This document shows positions 1 through 6,279 of a stretch of DNA of 6,624 bases, one piece after another. This DNA is from DAIDKA01 sp035506335 (lineage in GTDB: Bacteria; Pseudomonadota; Gammaproteobacteria; Steroidobacterales; Steroidobacteraceae). How positions within the stretch are numbered: position 1 is the first letter of the stretch; each line of letters opens with the position of its first letter. A program made the position numbers and the translations under genes. Under the pieces are notes generated by a model. It saw only the letters and a program-made list of their open reading frames with translations. It was not told the DNA's origin and ran no database searches. The DNA lies in NCBI GenBank assembly GCA_035506335.1, contig DATJPN010000103.1, forward strand, positions 1 to 6,624. Direction: 5' to 3'.

Positions 1-1
1 C

Positions 2-166
2 GGGAGCGCCGTAGTGCTCACGGTCACGGGCAAGGCCCAGGCGGCTGGCGCGACCGTGGTCGAGTCACTGCGAGCGGGTTTCCTGACCGCCGCCGGGCTC
101 GTCGTCGTGAGCGCGTTGTGCATCCTGTTCGCCACTCGCGCCTCCGGGAGCGCCGGGCAGGAGTGA
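2..166 (+). CDS. C-terminus of a membrane protein, probably an MFS transporter (5' end outside window)
   Basis: An open frame enters from the left edge and ends at TGA 164-166, leaving 54 residues. A hydrophobic stretch of about 20 residues (roughly residues 27-46 of the fragment, beginning AGFLTAAGLVVV) is followed by a short polar tail (TRASGSAGQE). This is what the last transmembrane helix and cytoplasmic tail of a multi-helix transporter look like. A preceding GATVVESLRAGF segment resembles the run-up to the last helix of drug-efflux-type MFS proteins, but no diagnostic MFS motif is inside the window, so the family is an inference. Its stop lies 14 bp before the ATG of the downstream esterase, so the two are probably co-transcribed. 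It could also be another polytopic membrane protein. Confidence 0.5.
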   Translation, partial: GSAVVLTVTGKAQAAGATVVESLRAGFLTAAGLVVVSALCILFATRASGSAGQE

Positions 167-180
167 AAGCCGGAATCCTC

Positions 181-984
181 ATGCGCGCGATCCTCGCCAT
201 TGCCCTGGCCCTGTCGGCCGCCACGGCCCGCCCGGCGCAGGATTCCCCGGCCGCACCGCCGACCGGCGACCTGCACCGCAGCTATCGGCTCGCCGCAGCC
301 AATGAGGTCCTGCCGTACCGGCTGTATGTACCCCGCGGCTATTTGCCCACGAAGGCGCTTCCCCTGGTGGTCGTGCTGCACGGCTATGCCGGCAGCGAAA
401 ATGCCGCCTTCGATGATGCCCCGACCGGCCTGAAGGGGATCCTGCAGCGCGAGGCGGAGACGCATGGCTTCATCGTGCTGGCGCCCGCCGGCTATACCGG
501 CCGCGGGGACTACGGCGCTCACCTGCCGCTGCCACCGATGAAAGGTCTCGCCATCGTGCACTCGCCCCGCGAGGATGATCTCGCGCAGGCCGACGTGCTC
601 GGCGCCATATCGGCGGTGGAGCACGACTATCGTGTCGATCGCCGGCGCATCTACCTCATGGGCAATTCGATGGGCATGACCGGCACGCTGCACCTGGCGC
701 AGAAGCTGCCGCACATGTGGTGCGCCATCGGGCCGAGCGACGGGCCGCCGTGGCCGGATTTTCCGGTGGAGCGGCTGCGTGGGCTGTCGGGAGCGATATT
801 CGTCAATGGCGGGCGGGACACGATTGCACCGGCAACGGTGAATCGCGCCCTCGCGGAGCGGGTGCGTGCTGCCGGAGTCGAGACGCGCTTCGTCGAGGTG
901 CCGGATGGCGAGCACGCCACGGCCTGGTACATGGCGCTGCCACAGATCCTGGATTTCTTCTCCGAGCACCGCTGCGGGCGCTGA
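181..984 (+). CDS. Exported alpha/beta-hydrolase esterase, LpqC / PHB-depolymerase / feruloyl-esterase-like
   Basis: This 267-residue protein has a likely Sec signal peptide (MRAILAIALALSAATA, with cleavage after A16 or A19). The fold shows in LVVVLHGYAGSE (oxyanion-hole H67-G68), the nucleophile elbow GNSMG with Ser163, Asp213 in GGRD and His245 in DGEH. Together these make a complete Ser-Asp-His triad. The family covers small secreted carboxylic-ester hydrolases acting on feruloyl esters or polyhydroxyalkanoate-like substrates; the actual substrate cannot be read from sequence. ATG 181 is chosen because it starts a compact signal peptide. A GTG at 163 in the same frame, overlapping the preceding TGA, would add six residues. 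The upstream ATG 118 would overlap the preceding gene and is unlikely. AGGAG at 159-163 lies 17 nt before the ATG, which is long for a ribosome site. The protein is clearly paralogous to the esterase at 5350-6261 but lacks that protein's insertion of about 43 residues. Confidence 0.85.
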   Translation: MRAILAIALALSAATARPAQDSPAAPPTGDLHRSYRLAAANEVLPYRLYVPRGYLPTKALPLVVVLHGYAGSENAAFDDAPTGLKGILQREAETHGFIVLAPAGYTGRGDYGAHLPLPPMKGLAIVHSPREDDLAQADVLGAISAVEHDYRVDRRRIYLMGNSMGMTGTLHLAQKLPHMWCAIGPSDGPPWPDFPVERLRGLSGAIFVNGGRDTIAPATVNRALAERVRAAGVETRFVEVPDGEHATAWYMALPQILDFFSEHRCGR

Positions 985-995
985 TCTGCCGATCA
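982..995. repeat. Perfect inverted repeat spanning both convergent stop codons
   Basis: TGATC-TGCC-GATCA is a 5-bp perfect stem with a 4-nt loop. The left arm begins with the TGA stop of the esterase at 181-984. The right arm ends with the TCA that is the TGA stop of the convergent gene at 993-3860. Only 8 bp separate the two genes. There is no T-run on either side, so it does not look like a classical intrinsic terminator. A weak bidirectional stop or chance are both possible. Confidence 0.35.
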
Positions 996-3860
996 ATGCA
1001 TGGACATCATCAGCCTGGCCAGCGGCACGCGGCCGTAGTAGACGGATGCCGAACCGTTGCGCCAGTCGGTCCAGGCGGCGTGCACGAAGTGGCTATCGGC
1101 CGCGACCACGTTGATGAAATCCCCGCGTACCGCATATTGAGAAGCGAGCCCGGCAGGCACACGGGATGAGGCCAGCGAGAGCCGTACCGGAGCCACCAGG
1201 TGCTCGGGGCCGGCGCCGACTGCGACGTAGACATCGTAGGACTGATCGACGTGATACCCGCGCCACAGGACGACGAGCGCACCCTCGGGCGTGAAGGCAA
1301 GTGCGGGGCGTGAAACGCGCACGACGTCCTGCGGCTGGCGCACGATCGAGGTCTTCCAGCTGGCTCCATCGTCGGAGGAGGTCAATGCAAGTACCTGCCG
1401 CGCGTCCTCCGAGACCAGCGCGAGTGCATAGGTGTCCTTGAGGTACGGATGCGCCGCAAGTGCGGGATAGTGCACGAGGGTATCGAGCTGGGTGACCGCC
1501 GTGACGAAGTGACGCTGGAGCGTCGTGCCCCGATCCGCGCTCGAGGCGAACACCACGCAGGGGCAGGCGGCCGATGGCTGCGGCACTGCGCCGGCAATGT
1601 AGGCGAATGCCAGCCTCCCATGGGCGGCGACCAGATGACTGTCCCAGCGCTGCGGCCACTCGACATTGCCGTAGGCGCGTATCGGGCCGAAGCTGCCACC
1701 GCCATCCGACGATGCCGTGTAGAAGCGCTGCGAATGCTCCTTGCCGCCGGGTGGGGCAGGATAGCCGCCCGAGACGAATACGGTACCTGTCTCGCGGTCC
1801 ACGACGCCTCTGGCTCCATCCCACGGCGTATAGCGCGCATCCTGCGCTATTGCGGCGTTCGGCTCGAAGCGCTCCTGCGTATCGGTGCCGATGGCATCCA
1901 CGGTACGCGACCAGGTCCGGCCGTCGTCGAGTGACCTGCGCACGACGGCGCGGCCAATGGGCGGCTTGCCATTGAGGCCCACGAGCGTTGCCCCGATGTA
2001 CAGATCACCGGCACCGCCGAAATCAACGAAGGGTGCATTGCAGTGGGGCGTGTCGGGCAGACCCCAGTCGACCTGCGAATCCGCAAAGCTGGAACCGCCG
2101 TCCGTCGATACCGACAGGTGGCAAAGCGAACCGGATTCACCCGCGGCCAGCGCATCATCAAGCGCCACGAAGCGCCAGACCACCGCGATCTGATGCGGAT
2201 CGCGAGGATTGAGCGCAATGTCCGGGACCGACGCGGCCAGGGCCGGACCGTTCGCACTCAGGTTGATGTTGAGAATGCCGGGGTCGGCGACAGCATCCGC
2301 TGCACCGGGCGGACGCCGACGTGCGAAGTAGGTATCGATGAGCCGGAATGCATCCTGGCGTGGCGCGGCGACCGCATGGGCGTCGGAATCAAACTTCATC
2401 ACCTCGGGGGCATGGGTGTCCAGCGCCGGCCAGCGGGCGAGGCCCGCCCCGTTGGGATCGCCGTCTCGTGCGAAATTGATCCAGTAGGCTGCCATGCGCT
2501 CCCCGATCAGCCGATCCGCAGGCGTCCATGGGCGGGGCACGAAATCGAAGTTGCGGAAGACATAGACGATCTCCGCCCCATGCAGGGCCGCTGTCGGGGC
2601 GCCGCCCCGGGCAGGGGTCGGGTGGTCAAACAGATAGAGATAGGAGGGACTGTGACCGGTCCGGGCCTGCAGAGAAGCCCAGCTCTGCATCTGCCACGCG
2701 ACGACATCCGTGAAGACCGCAGGTTCATCCGGACGCGGATACAACCGGCGGAATGCCGCCTTTTCGGAAGGATCAGGATTGATCCAGGGTACGCGTAGAT
2801 TGACGCCCTCGGCGGAGTTTGATCCGACCAGCGTCGGGACATCATTCTGATGGCCGTGCTCGAAGGCCGAGTACACTTCCTCGGGCAGGACGTAGCCGTC
2901 CGGATCCAGCGGCCAGAAGAATGTGGAGGATCTCACCAGCGCCTCGACCGGCAACTCGCGCAGCTGCTCCAGCGTTGCTGCGCCGAGGGATGCCGCATAG
3001 GTCTTGCCGTGCTGCTCCGCCTGCTCGAGGGACTGGCGGCCGAGCAGCCCGGCCGCTGCGTCCAGCTGGGAGGTACTCTCGCCGATCACCCGCGCGAACA
3101 AACCCCGTGCCAGTGGCGAGGCCTGCAGGATGCTGATGGCCGTACTGCCCGCGGATTCGCCGAAAATCGTCACGCGTCGGGCGTCGCCACCAAAGGCCGC
3201 GATGTTCTGCTGAATCCACTTCAGCGCCGCAATCTGGTCGAGCAACCCGTAATTGCCGGAGCTGTGATAGGAGGCCTCGGCGGTCAGGTCCGGATGCACC
3301 AGGAAGCCAAGCGGCCCGAGCCGGTAGTTGATGGTAACCAGAACGACGCCGGCGCGGGCAAACCCTGCGCCATCATAGTCGGAAATGGCACCGGACCCGG
3401 ACTGGAAGCCGCCTCCGTGGATCCACACCATCACCGGCAGCGGTCCGGACGCGTGCCGCGCCGTGGTCCAGATGTTGAGCGTCAGGCAGTCCTCGCTCTG
3501 ACCCCGGCCGCGACTGGTCTGTGCGCCCGATTCACCGGGTGGTGGCGGCGGCTGCGGACAGTCGGGGGAAAAATCGTGTGCCGCGCGCACCCCGCTCCAG
3601 CGCACCGGCGGCAGCGGCGCGCGCCAGCGCAGTGGACCAACCGGGGCTGCTGCGTAAGCGACCCCGCGGAACACCTCCAGGCCATCGGGGCCGGCTTCGC
3701 CTTCCACGAGGCCATAACCGGTCTGGACCTGGGGTGCCGCCTGCGCCCCGATCGGTCCGGCTGCGCAGATCGCGGCAAGAATGACCCCGCTCATCCCCAG
3801 CAGGTGGTTCACGCGCCGCAGAACCCTCCGTACACCGGTCGGGCGAAATGGCGTGCTCAT
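993..3860 (-). CDS. Exported type-B carboxylesterase fused to a C-terminal Asp-box (BNR/sialidase-like) beta-propeller
   Basis: This 955-residue protein is one uninterrupted frame with two modules. The N-terminus has two arginine pairs (R11-R12, R15-R16), a hydrophobic core and a likely cleavage at AQA|AP after A41; Sec is likely and Tat is possible. Residues about 42-514 form a complete type-B carboxylesterase. Visible landmarks are FRGVAYAAAPVG, a disulfide pair C101/C125 (the latter in SEDCLTLN), oxyanion HGGG 148-151, nucleophile Ser236 in FGESAG, Glu351 in GSNSAEG and His427 in LHGAEIVYVF. A Pro/Ala linker (about 515-528) leads to a propeller at about 529-949. It carries five Asp boxes, at 585 (STDGGSSF), 643 (SLDDGRTW), 717 (SSDGGGSF), 774 (SADRGTTL) and 828 (SSDDGASW), spaced 54-74 residues apart as blades would be. 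No FRIP motif or clear sialidase catalytic set is seen, so the propeller is more likely binding or structural. Family carboxylesterases are usually near 500-550 residues. Two ATGs are adjacent (3863 and 3860); the second is better spaced from the AGGGAG site. Confidence 0.9.
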   Translation of the reverse strand: MSTPFRPTGVRRVLRRVNHLLGMSGVILAAICAAGPIGAQAAPQVQTGYGLVEGEAGPDGLEVFRGVAYAAAPVGPLRWRAPLPPVRWSGVRAAHDFSPDCPQPPPPPGESGAQTSRGRGQSEDCLTLNIWTTARHASGPLPVMVWIHGGGFQSGSGAISDYDGAGFARAGVVLVTINYRLGPLGFLVHPDLTAEASYHSSGNYGLLDQIAALKWIQQNIAAFGGDARRVTIFGESAGSTAISILQASPLARGLFARVIGESTSQLDAAAGLLGRQSLEQAEQHGKTYAASLGAATLEQLRELPVEALVRSSTFFWPLDPDGYVLPEEVYSAFEHGHQNDVPTLVGSNSAEGVNLRVPWINPDPSEKAAFRRLYPRPDEPAVFTDVVAWQMQSWASLQARTGHSPSYLYLFDHPTPARGGAPTAALHGAEIVYVFRNFDFVPRPWTPADRLIGERMAAYWINFARDGDPNGAGLARWPALDTHAPEVMKFDSDAHAVAAPRQDAFRLIDTYFARRRPPGAADAVADPGILNINLSANGPALAASVPDIALNPRDPHQIAVVWRFVALDDALAAGESGSLCHLSVSTDGGSSFADSQVDWGLPDTPHCNAPFVDFGGAGDLYIGATLVGLNGKPPIGRAVVRRSLDDGRTWSRTVDAIGTDTQERFEPNAAIAQDARYTPWDGARGVVDRETGTVFVSGGYPAPPGGKEHSQRFYTASSDGGGSFGPIRAYGNVEWPQRWDSHLVAAHGRLAFAYIAGAVPQPSAACPCVVFASSADRGTTLQRHFVTAVTQLDTLVHYPALAAHPYLKDTYALALVSEDARQVLALTSSDDGASWKTSIVRQPQDVVRVSRPALAFTPEGALVVLWRGYHVDQSYDVYVAVGAGPEHLVAPVRLSLASSRVPAGLASQYAVRGDFINVVAADSHFVHAAWTDWRNGSASVYYGRVPLARLMMSMH

Positions 3861-3865
3861 CATGG

Positions 3866-3871
3866 CTCCCT
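3866..3871 (-). promoter_or_regulatory. Ribosome binding site deciding the carboxylesterase-propeller start
   Basis: Read on the minus strand, AGGGAG is followed by CC and two consecutive ATG codons. It is 2 nt from the first ATG (3863) and 5 nt from the second (3860). This favours the second ATG, although the product would differ by one methionine only. Confidence 0.6.
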
Positions 3872-3946
3872 GGCAGTGGCGGGAAATCCGATGCCAGGGG
3901 CTGCGCTGACGAACGCCAGCGCCCGTGGCTCCATTGGCCGCAAGAG

Positions 3947-3967
3947 TGTAGGCTTCAATTGTAGGCT
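3947..3967 (+). repeat. Tandem direct repeat TGTAGGCT, 13-bp period, in the divergent promoter region
   Basis: TGTAGGCT occurs at 3947-3954 and again at 3960-3967, separated by TCAAT. Both copies are followed by a short A/T-rich stretch (TCAATT and CTATTG). A third, weaker AGGCTA lies at 3985-3990. The pair flanks and partly overlaps the candidate leftward -10 box, a usual place for an operator of a divergently transcribed pair. No regulator gene is in the window to match with it, so a binding role is a guess. Confidence 0.4.
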
Positions 3968-4024
3968 CTATTGACGGCAGTCGAAGGCTACCATGCTTGG
4001 GCAAACGGCGACAGGTCGCGGTCC

Positions 4025-5329
4025 GTGAGGCTGGACGCACCAGCCATGGCGCTCGTCGCCGCCGTGTTGCTGGGACCGGGCGTCGCGGCGCAGGTGGCGC
4101 CGCGGGAGTATGTCGACCTTGGACGCGTGGCGGGCGTGGTCACGCGGCCGGACTCCGGGCCCCCGCCGCAGGTCGCCGTGGTGTACGAGAATGGCAGCAA
4201 CGGTGCATCGCACCGGATGTGCGGCGAGCTGGCCAGGCGCGGCTTTCTCACCTGGTGCGCCATTCCGCGCCTGAATTTCGAACTCAATGACGACTGGACC
4301 GATACCGCACTCGACATCAAGGCCGCGATCCAGTACCTGACCCGTCAGCGCGGCATCCGCTCGGTCGTCCTCTATGGGCACAGCGGTGGTGGGGCGATCG
4401 CCGGCTTCTACCAGGCCGTCGCCGAGAATGGCGTGGCGTATTGCCAGGCGCCCCGGAAGCTGGCGCCGTGTCGCGGCGCTCTCGCCGACCTGCCCAGAGC
4501 CGATGCAGTGGTATTCCCCGACGCCCACCCCGGAATGGATGTCATGAGCCTGCGCGGCCTGAATCCCTCCATCAGTGTCGCGGGTGGGGAGCTGCGGGTC
4601 GATCCGCAGCTCGATCCATTCTCGGTCGCCAACGGCTTCGACCCCAACGGCCACTCGCACTTCTCGGCGGCATTCCAGCGACGCTACTTTCGGGCGCAGG
4701 CCGATCAGATGCGCCGGCTGGTCGATCGCGCACTCGCCATGCGTGCAGCGGCGCGGGCGAATCCACGGCTGGATCCTGCCGCGCAGCTCATCAGCATCGC
4801 CGGCTTCGGCATCGCAACCCACCTGGATGAACTCGACCCGGGCATCGCGGTCACGATGAGCACCCGGCGACCCGAGCGTCTGCTGCGCAATGACGGCACG
4901 ATCACCGTCACGCCGATTCGTTCGGTGTGGACCGGACATTCCCCGATGGTGCACTTCAGTCAGGACCTCATTTCGACGGCCGATGCCTTCCTCGCGCTGC
5001 GCGCGGTACGCGCCACCGACTCGATGAGCGCCGTCGACTGGTGCTCGGCCAACTCCGATACGGTATGCAACACGGCGCATATCCGTGCACCGGTCCTGTT
5101 CATCGCTGCAGGAGCCAGCGACTTCATCGCCGACGAGGAGCGCATGTACGATGGCTCCCCCGCGGCCGACAAGGAATTCCTGGTCGTGCAGGGCGCGCTT
5201 CACGGCGGTGCCCCCTGCACCGAATGCGAGAACACCCCGGGCCAGTACAGCAACAGCGAAACCAACCAGTACGACTACATCGCGAACTGGATCAGGAAGC
5301 GCCTCACCGACCAGTCACCCCGGCGCTAG
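4025..5329 (+). CDS. Exported alpha/beta hydrolase with four close cysteine pairs, unassigned substrate
   Basis: This 434-residue protein starts at GTG with a compact signal peptide (MRLDAPAMALVAAVLLGPGVAA). Serine-hydrolase features are the elbow YGHSGGG with Ser120, a strand-end Asp366 (AAGASDFIADEE) and His393 (VQGALHGG), the likely triad. The usual oxyanion HG is replaced by YENGSNGASH at 54-63, preceded by the strand VAVVY. Eight cysteines fall into four short-range pairs: 66/78, 140/149, 340/348 and 398/401. The last is a CxxC five residues after the catalytic His. Such pairing suits an exported, disulfide-stabilised enzyme. An extra segment of about 190 residues between elbow and Asp (about 165-350) is longer than a simple cap. 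A TTG at 3971 in the same frame has a weak AGG site and would add 18 polar residues. ATG 4046 would remove the charged n-region of the signal peptide. I do not recognise a named gene. Esterase or amidase activity is inferred from the fold, and its neighbours suggest an ester. Confidence 0.8.
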   Translation: MRLDAPAMALVAAVLLGPGVAAQVAPREYVDLGRVAGVVTRPDSGPPPQVAVVYENGSNGASHRMCGELARRGFLTWCAIPRLNFELNDDWTDTALDIKAAIQYLTRQRGIRSVVLYGHSGGGAIAGFYQAVAENGVAYCQAPRKLAPCRGALADLPRADAVVFPDAHPGMDVMSLRGLNPSISVAGGELRVDPQLDPFSVANGFDPNGHSHFSAAFQRRYFRAQADQMRRLVDRALAMRAAARANPRLDPAAQLISIAGFGIATHLDELDPGIAVTMSTRRPERLLRNDGTITVTPIRSVWTGHSPMVHFSQDLISTADAFLALRAVRATDSMSAVDWCSANSDTVCNTAHIRAPVLFIAAGASDFIADEERMYDGSPAADKEFLVVQGALHGGAPCTECENTPGQYSNSETNQYDYIANWIRKRLTDQSPRR

Positions 5330-5349
5330 GCGGGCCGGTTGTCGCCCTG

Positions 5350-6261
5350 TCACGGTTGCCTGCGGTGTGCGAGCAGAAAGTCGAAGGTCTGCGGCATCAC
5401 CATGCGCCACGCGTGGACGTGGTCACCGCCGGGAACCATCAGCAGGCGGGCATCGACACCTTCCTTGCGTGCCTGGTCCACGATCGCCTGGGACCATTTC
5501 CAGTTCGCGTGCTCATCGCGCTCGCCGTGGATGAACAGCGCCGCGACATGGTGATCCCGCAGCTGGAAGTACGGGTAACTCCATGCCGCAAACGGCCCGC
5601 CGGAGGGGGCGATCGCCGCCCAGATATCCGGATACCGCGCTGCAAGATACGCGACGCCTCCACCTCCCATCGAGTTGCCGATCAGATAGATGCGCGTCGC
5701 ATCGATCCGGTAAGCAGCGCGCACGCGCGCGAGTACGTTCAGCGTGTCCTTTTCACTCCAGGCAGAGACCTTCGGATCGGTGAGCCCGTTCATCTTCAGC
5801 TCGGCATAGTCATCGGGTGCCGCCGGGGGAGCATTTTCGGCCGGTCGCGTCATCCCTTTCGGGGCCTGTGCGCCCGGGCGCGAAGCGGCCAGCAGCGAGT
5901 CCACCTGCGAGGCAGCCCAACGGGTGACGACGACGGGATAGATGTCGCCGTAGCCACCGAAGGCACTGTAGCCCTGGGGTGCGACCAGGACGACGTCGCG
6001 CCGTTCGGCCTGTTCCTTGAGGCCGGGTACGTCCATCACGTCATCGGCGGTGGTCGAGGAGCCATGGAGCACGACGACCAGGGGATACTCGCGTGTCCCG
6101 TCGTAGGAGCGCGGCACGTAGACCCTGTAGGGCATCATTTCGCCGGTATCCTCGAAGCGATAGCGCTCGTGCAGGTCGCCGGTCGGGGGCGGGGTGGCAC
6201 GCGCCAGCGGGGTCAGCACGAGTGCGCTGAGGACCCAGGCCGGGTGGATTGCGGTCTTCAT
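5350..6261 (-). CDS. Exported alpha/beta-hydrolase esterase, LpqC / feruloyl-esterase-like, paralogue of the 181-984 gene
   Basis: This 303-residue protein has a Sec signal peptide (MKTAIHPAWVLSALVLTPLARA, cleavage after A22). It shares an evident frame with the 181-984 protein: PPTGDLH near the mature N-terminus, MPYRVYVPRSY, PLVVVLHG (oxyanion H66-G67), IYLIGNSMGG with nucleophile Ser197, GERD with Asp249, and GGDHVHAW with His281, ending in a similar FDFLLAHR. Between GYGD (103-106) and SEKD (169-172) it has about 43 residues more than its paralogue. Part of this is Pro/Ala-rich (about 128-151), and it may form a lid over the active site. The start at ATG 6259-6261 is supported by AAGGGAG 6 nt upstream. 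The gene lies 18 bp behind the tannase-family gene on the same strand, so the two probably form an operon. It converges on the cysteine-paired hydrolase with a 20-bp gap. Substrate is unknown, with aromatic or short-chain esters likely for the family. Confidence 0.87.
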   Translation of the reverse strand: MKTAIHPAWVLSALVLTPLARATPPPTGDLHERYRFEDTGEMMPYRVYVPRSYDGTREYPLVVVLHGSSTTADDVMDVPGLKEQAERRDVVLVAPQGYSAFGGYGDIYPVVVTRWAASQVDSLLAASRPGAQAPKGMTRPAENAPPAAPDDYAELKMNGLTDPKVSAWSEKDTLNVLARVRAAYRIDATRIYLIGNSMGGGGVAYLAARYPDIWAAIAPSGGPFAAWSYPYFQLRDHHVAALFIHGERDEHANWKWSQAIVDQARKEGVDARLLMVPGGDHVHAWRMVMPQTFDFLLAHRRQP

Positions 6262-6267
6262 TGATGT

Positions 6268-6274
6268 CTCCCTT
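6268..6274 (-). promoter_or_regulatory. Strong ribosome binding site of the 5350-6261 esterase
   Basis: On the minus strand AAGGGAG sits 6 nt before the ATG and lies wholly within the 18-bp gap after the upstream tannase-family stop codon. It fixes the esterase start. Confidence 0.7.
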
Positions 6275-6279
6275 GAGCG

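Larger units (their letters stand above)
3864..4024. promoter_or_regulatory. Divergent intergenic region with candidate promoters
   Basis: This is the only sizeable non-coding stretch in the window. It must carry the promoters for the carboxylesterase-propeller gene (leftward) and the cysteine-paired hydrolase (rightward). On the minus strand TACAAT (3958-3963 reversed) is a good match to a -10 box, but no convincing -35 sits 16-18 bp from it. On the plus strand TTGACG at 3971-3976 resembles a -35 box, but only a poor -10 follows it. The region is visibly more A/T-rich around 3945-3975 than the flanking genes. The promoter assignments are inference. Confidence 0.35.

Noticed and set aside
993..2276. 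Reading the Asp-box region as a true sialidase.
   Set aside because: Asp boxes occur in many non-sialidase propellers. No FRIP motif or convincing Arg triad, Tyr and Glu catalytic set was seen, so only the fold is claimed.
2850..3974. A plus-strand open frame (374 codons) opposite the carboxylesterase module.
   Set aside because: It is antisense to the strongly conserved carboxylesterase motifs, and its translation shows no family features.
3861..4040. An upstream in-frame extension of the carboxylesterase-propeller to 4040 (60 extra residues).
   Set aside because: It would cross the whole divergent intergenic region and overlap the neighbouring gene. It places a polar stretch ahead of the signal peptide and ignores the AGGGAG next to the ATGs at 3860/3863.
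3968..5203. A long minus-strand open frame (411 codons) opposite the cysteine-paired hydrolase.
   Set aside because: It is a mirror frame of a gene with an export signal and a Ser-Asp-His set. It has no hydrophobic core pattern, domain motif or ribosome site.
5320..5338. A possible hairpin CCGGC...GCCGG between the convergent genes ending at 5329 and 5350.
   Set aside because: The stem is only 5 bp with a 9-nt loop, and just two T residues follow. In such GC-rich DNA this is expected by chance, so it is not called a terminator.
4927..6264. A long plus-strand open frame (445 codons) covering the end of the cysteine-paired hydrolase and all of the 5350-6261 esterase.
   Set aside because: It is antisense to a protein with a clear signal peptide, catalytic triad and ribosome site. 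Its own product is rich in Arg, Gly and His without any recognisable domain, as expected from a high-GC shadow frame.
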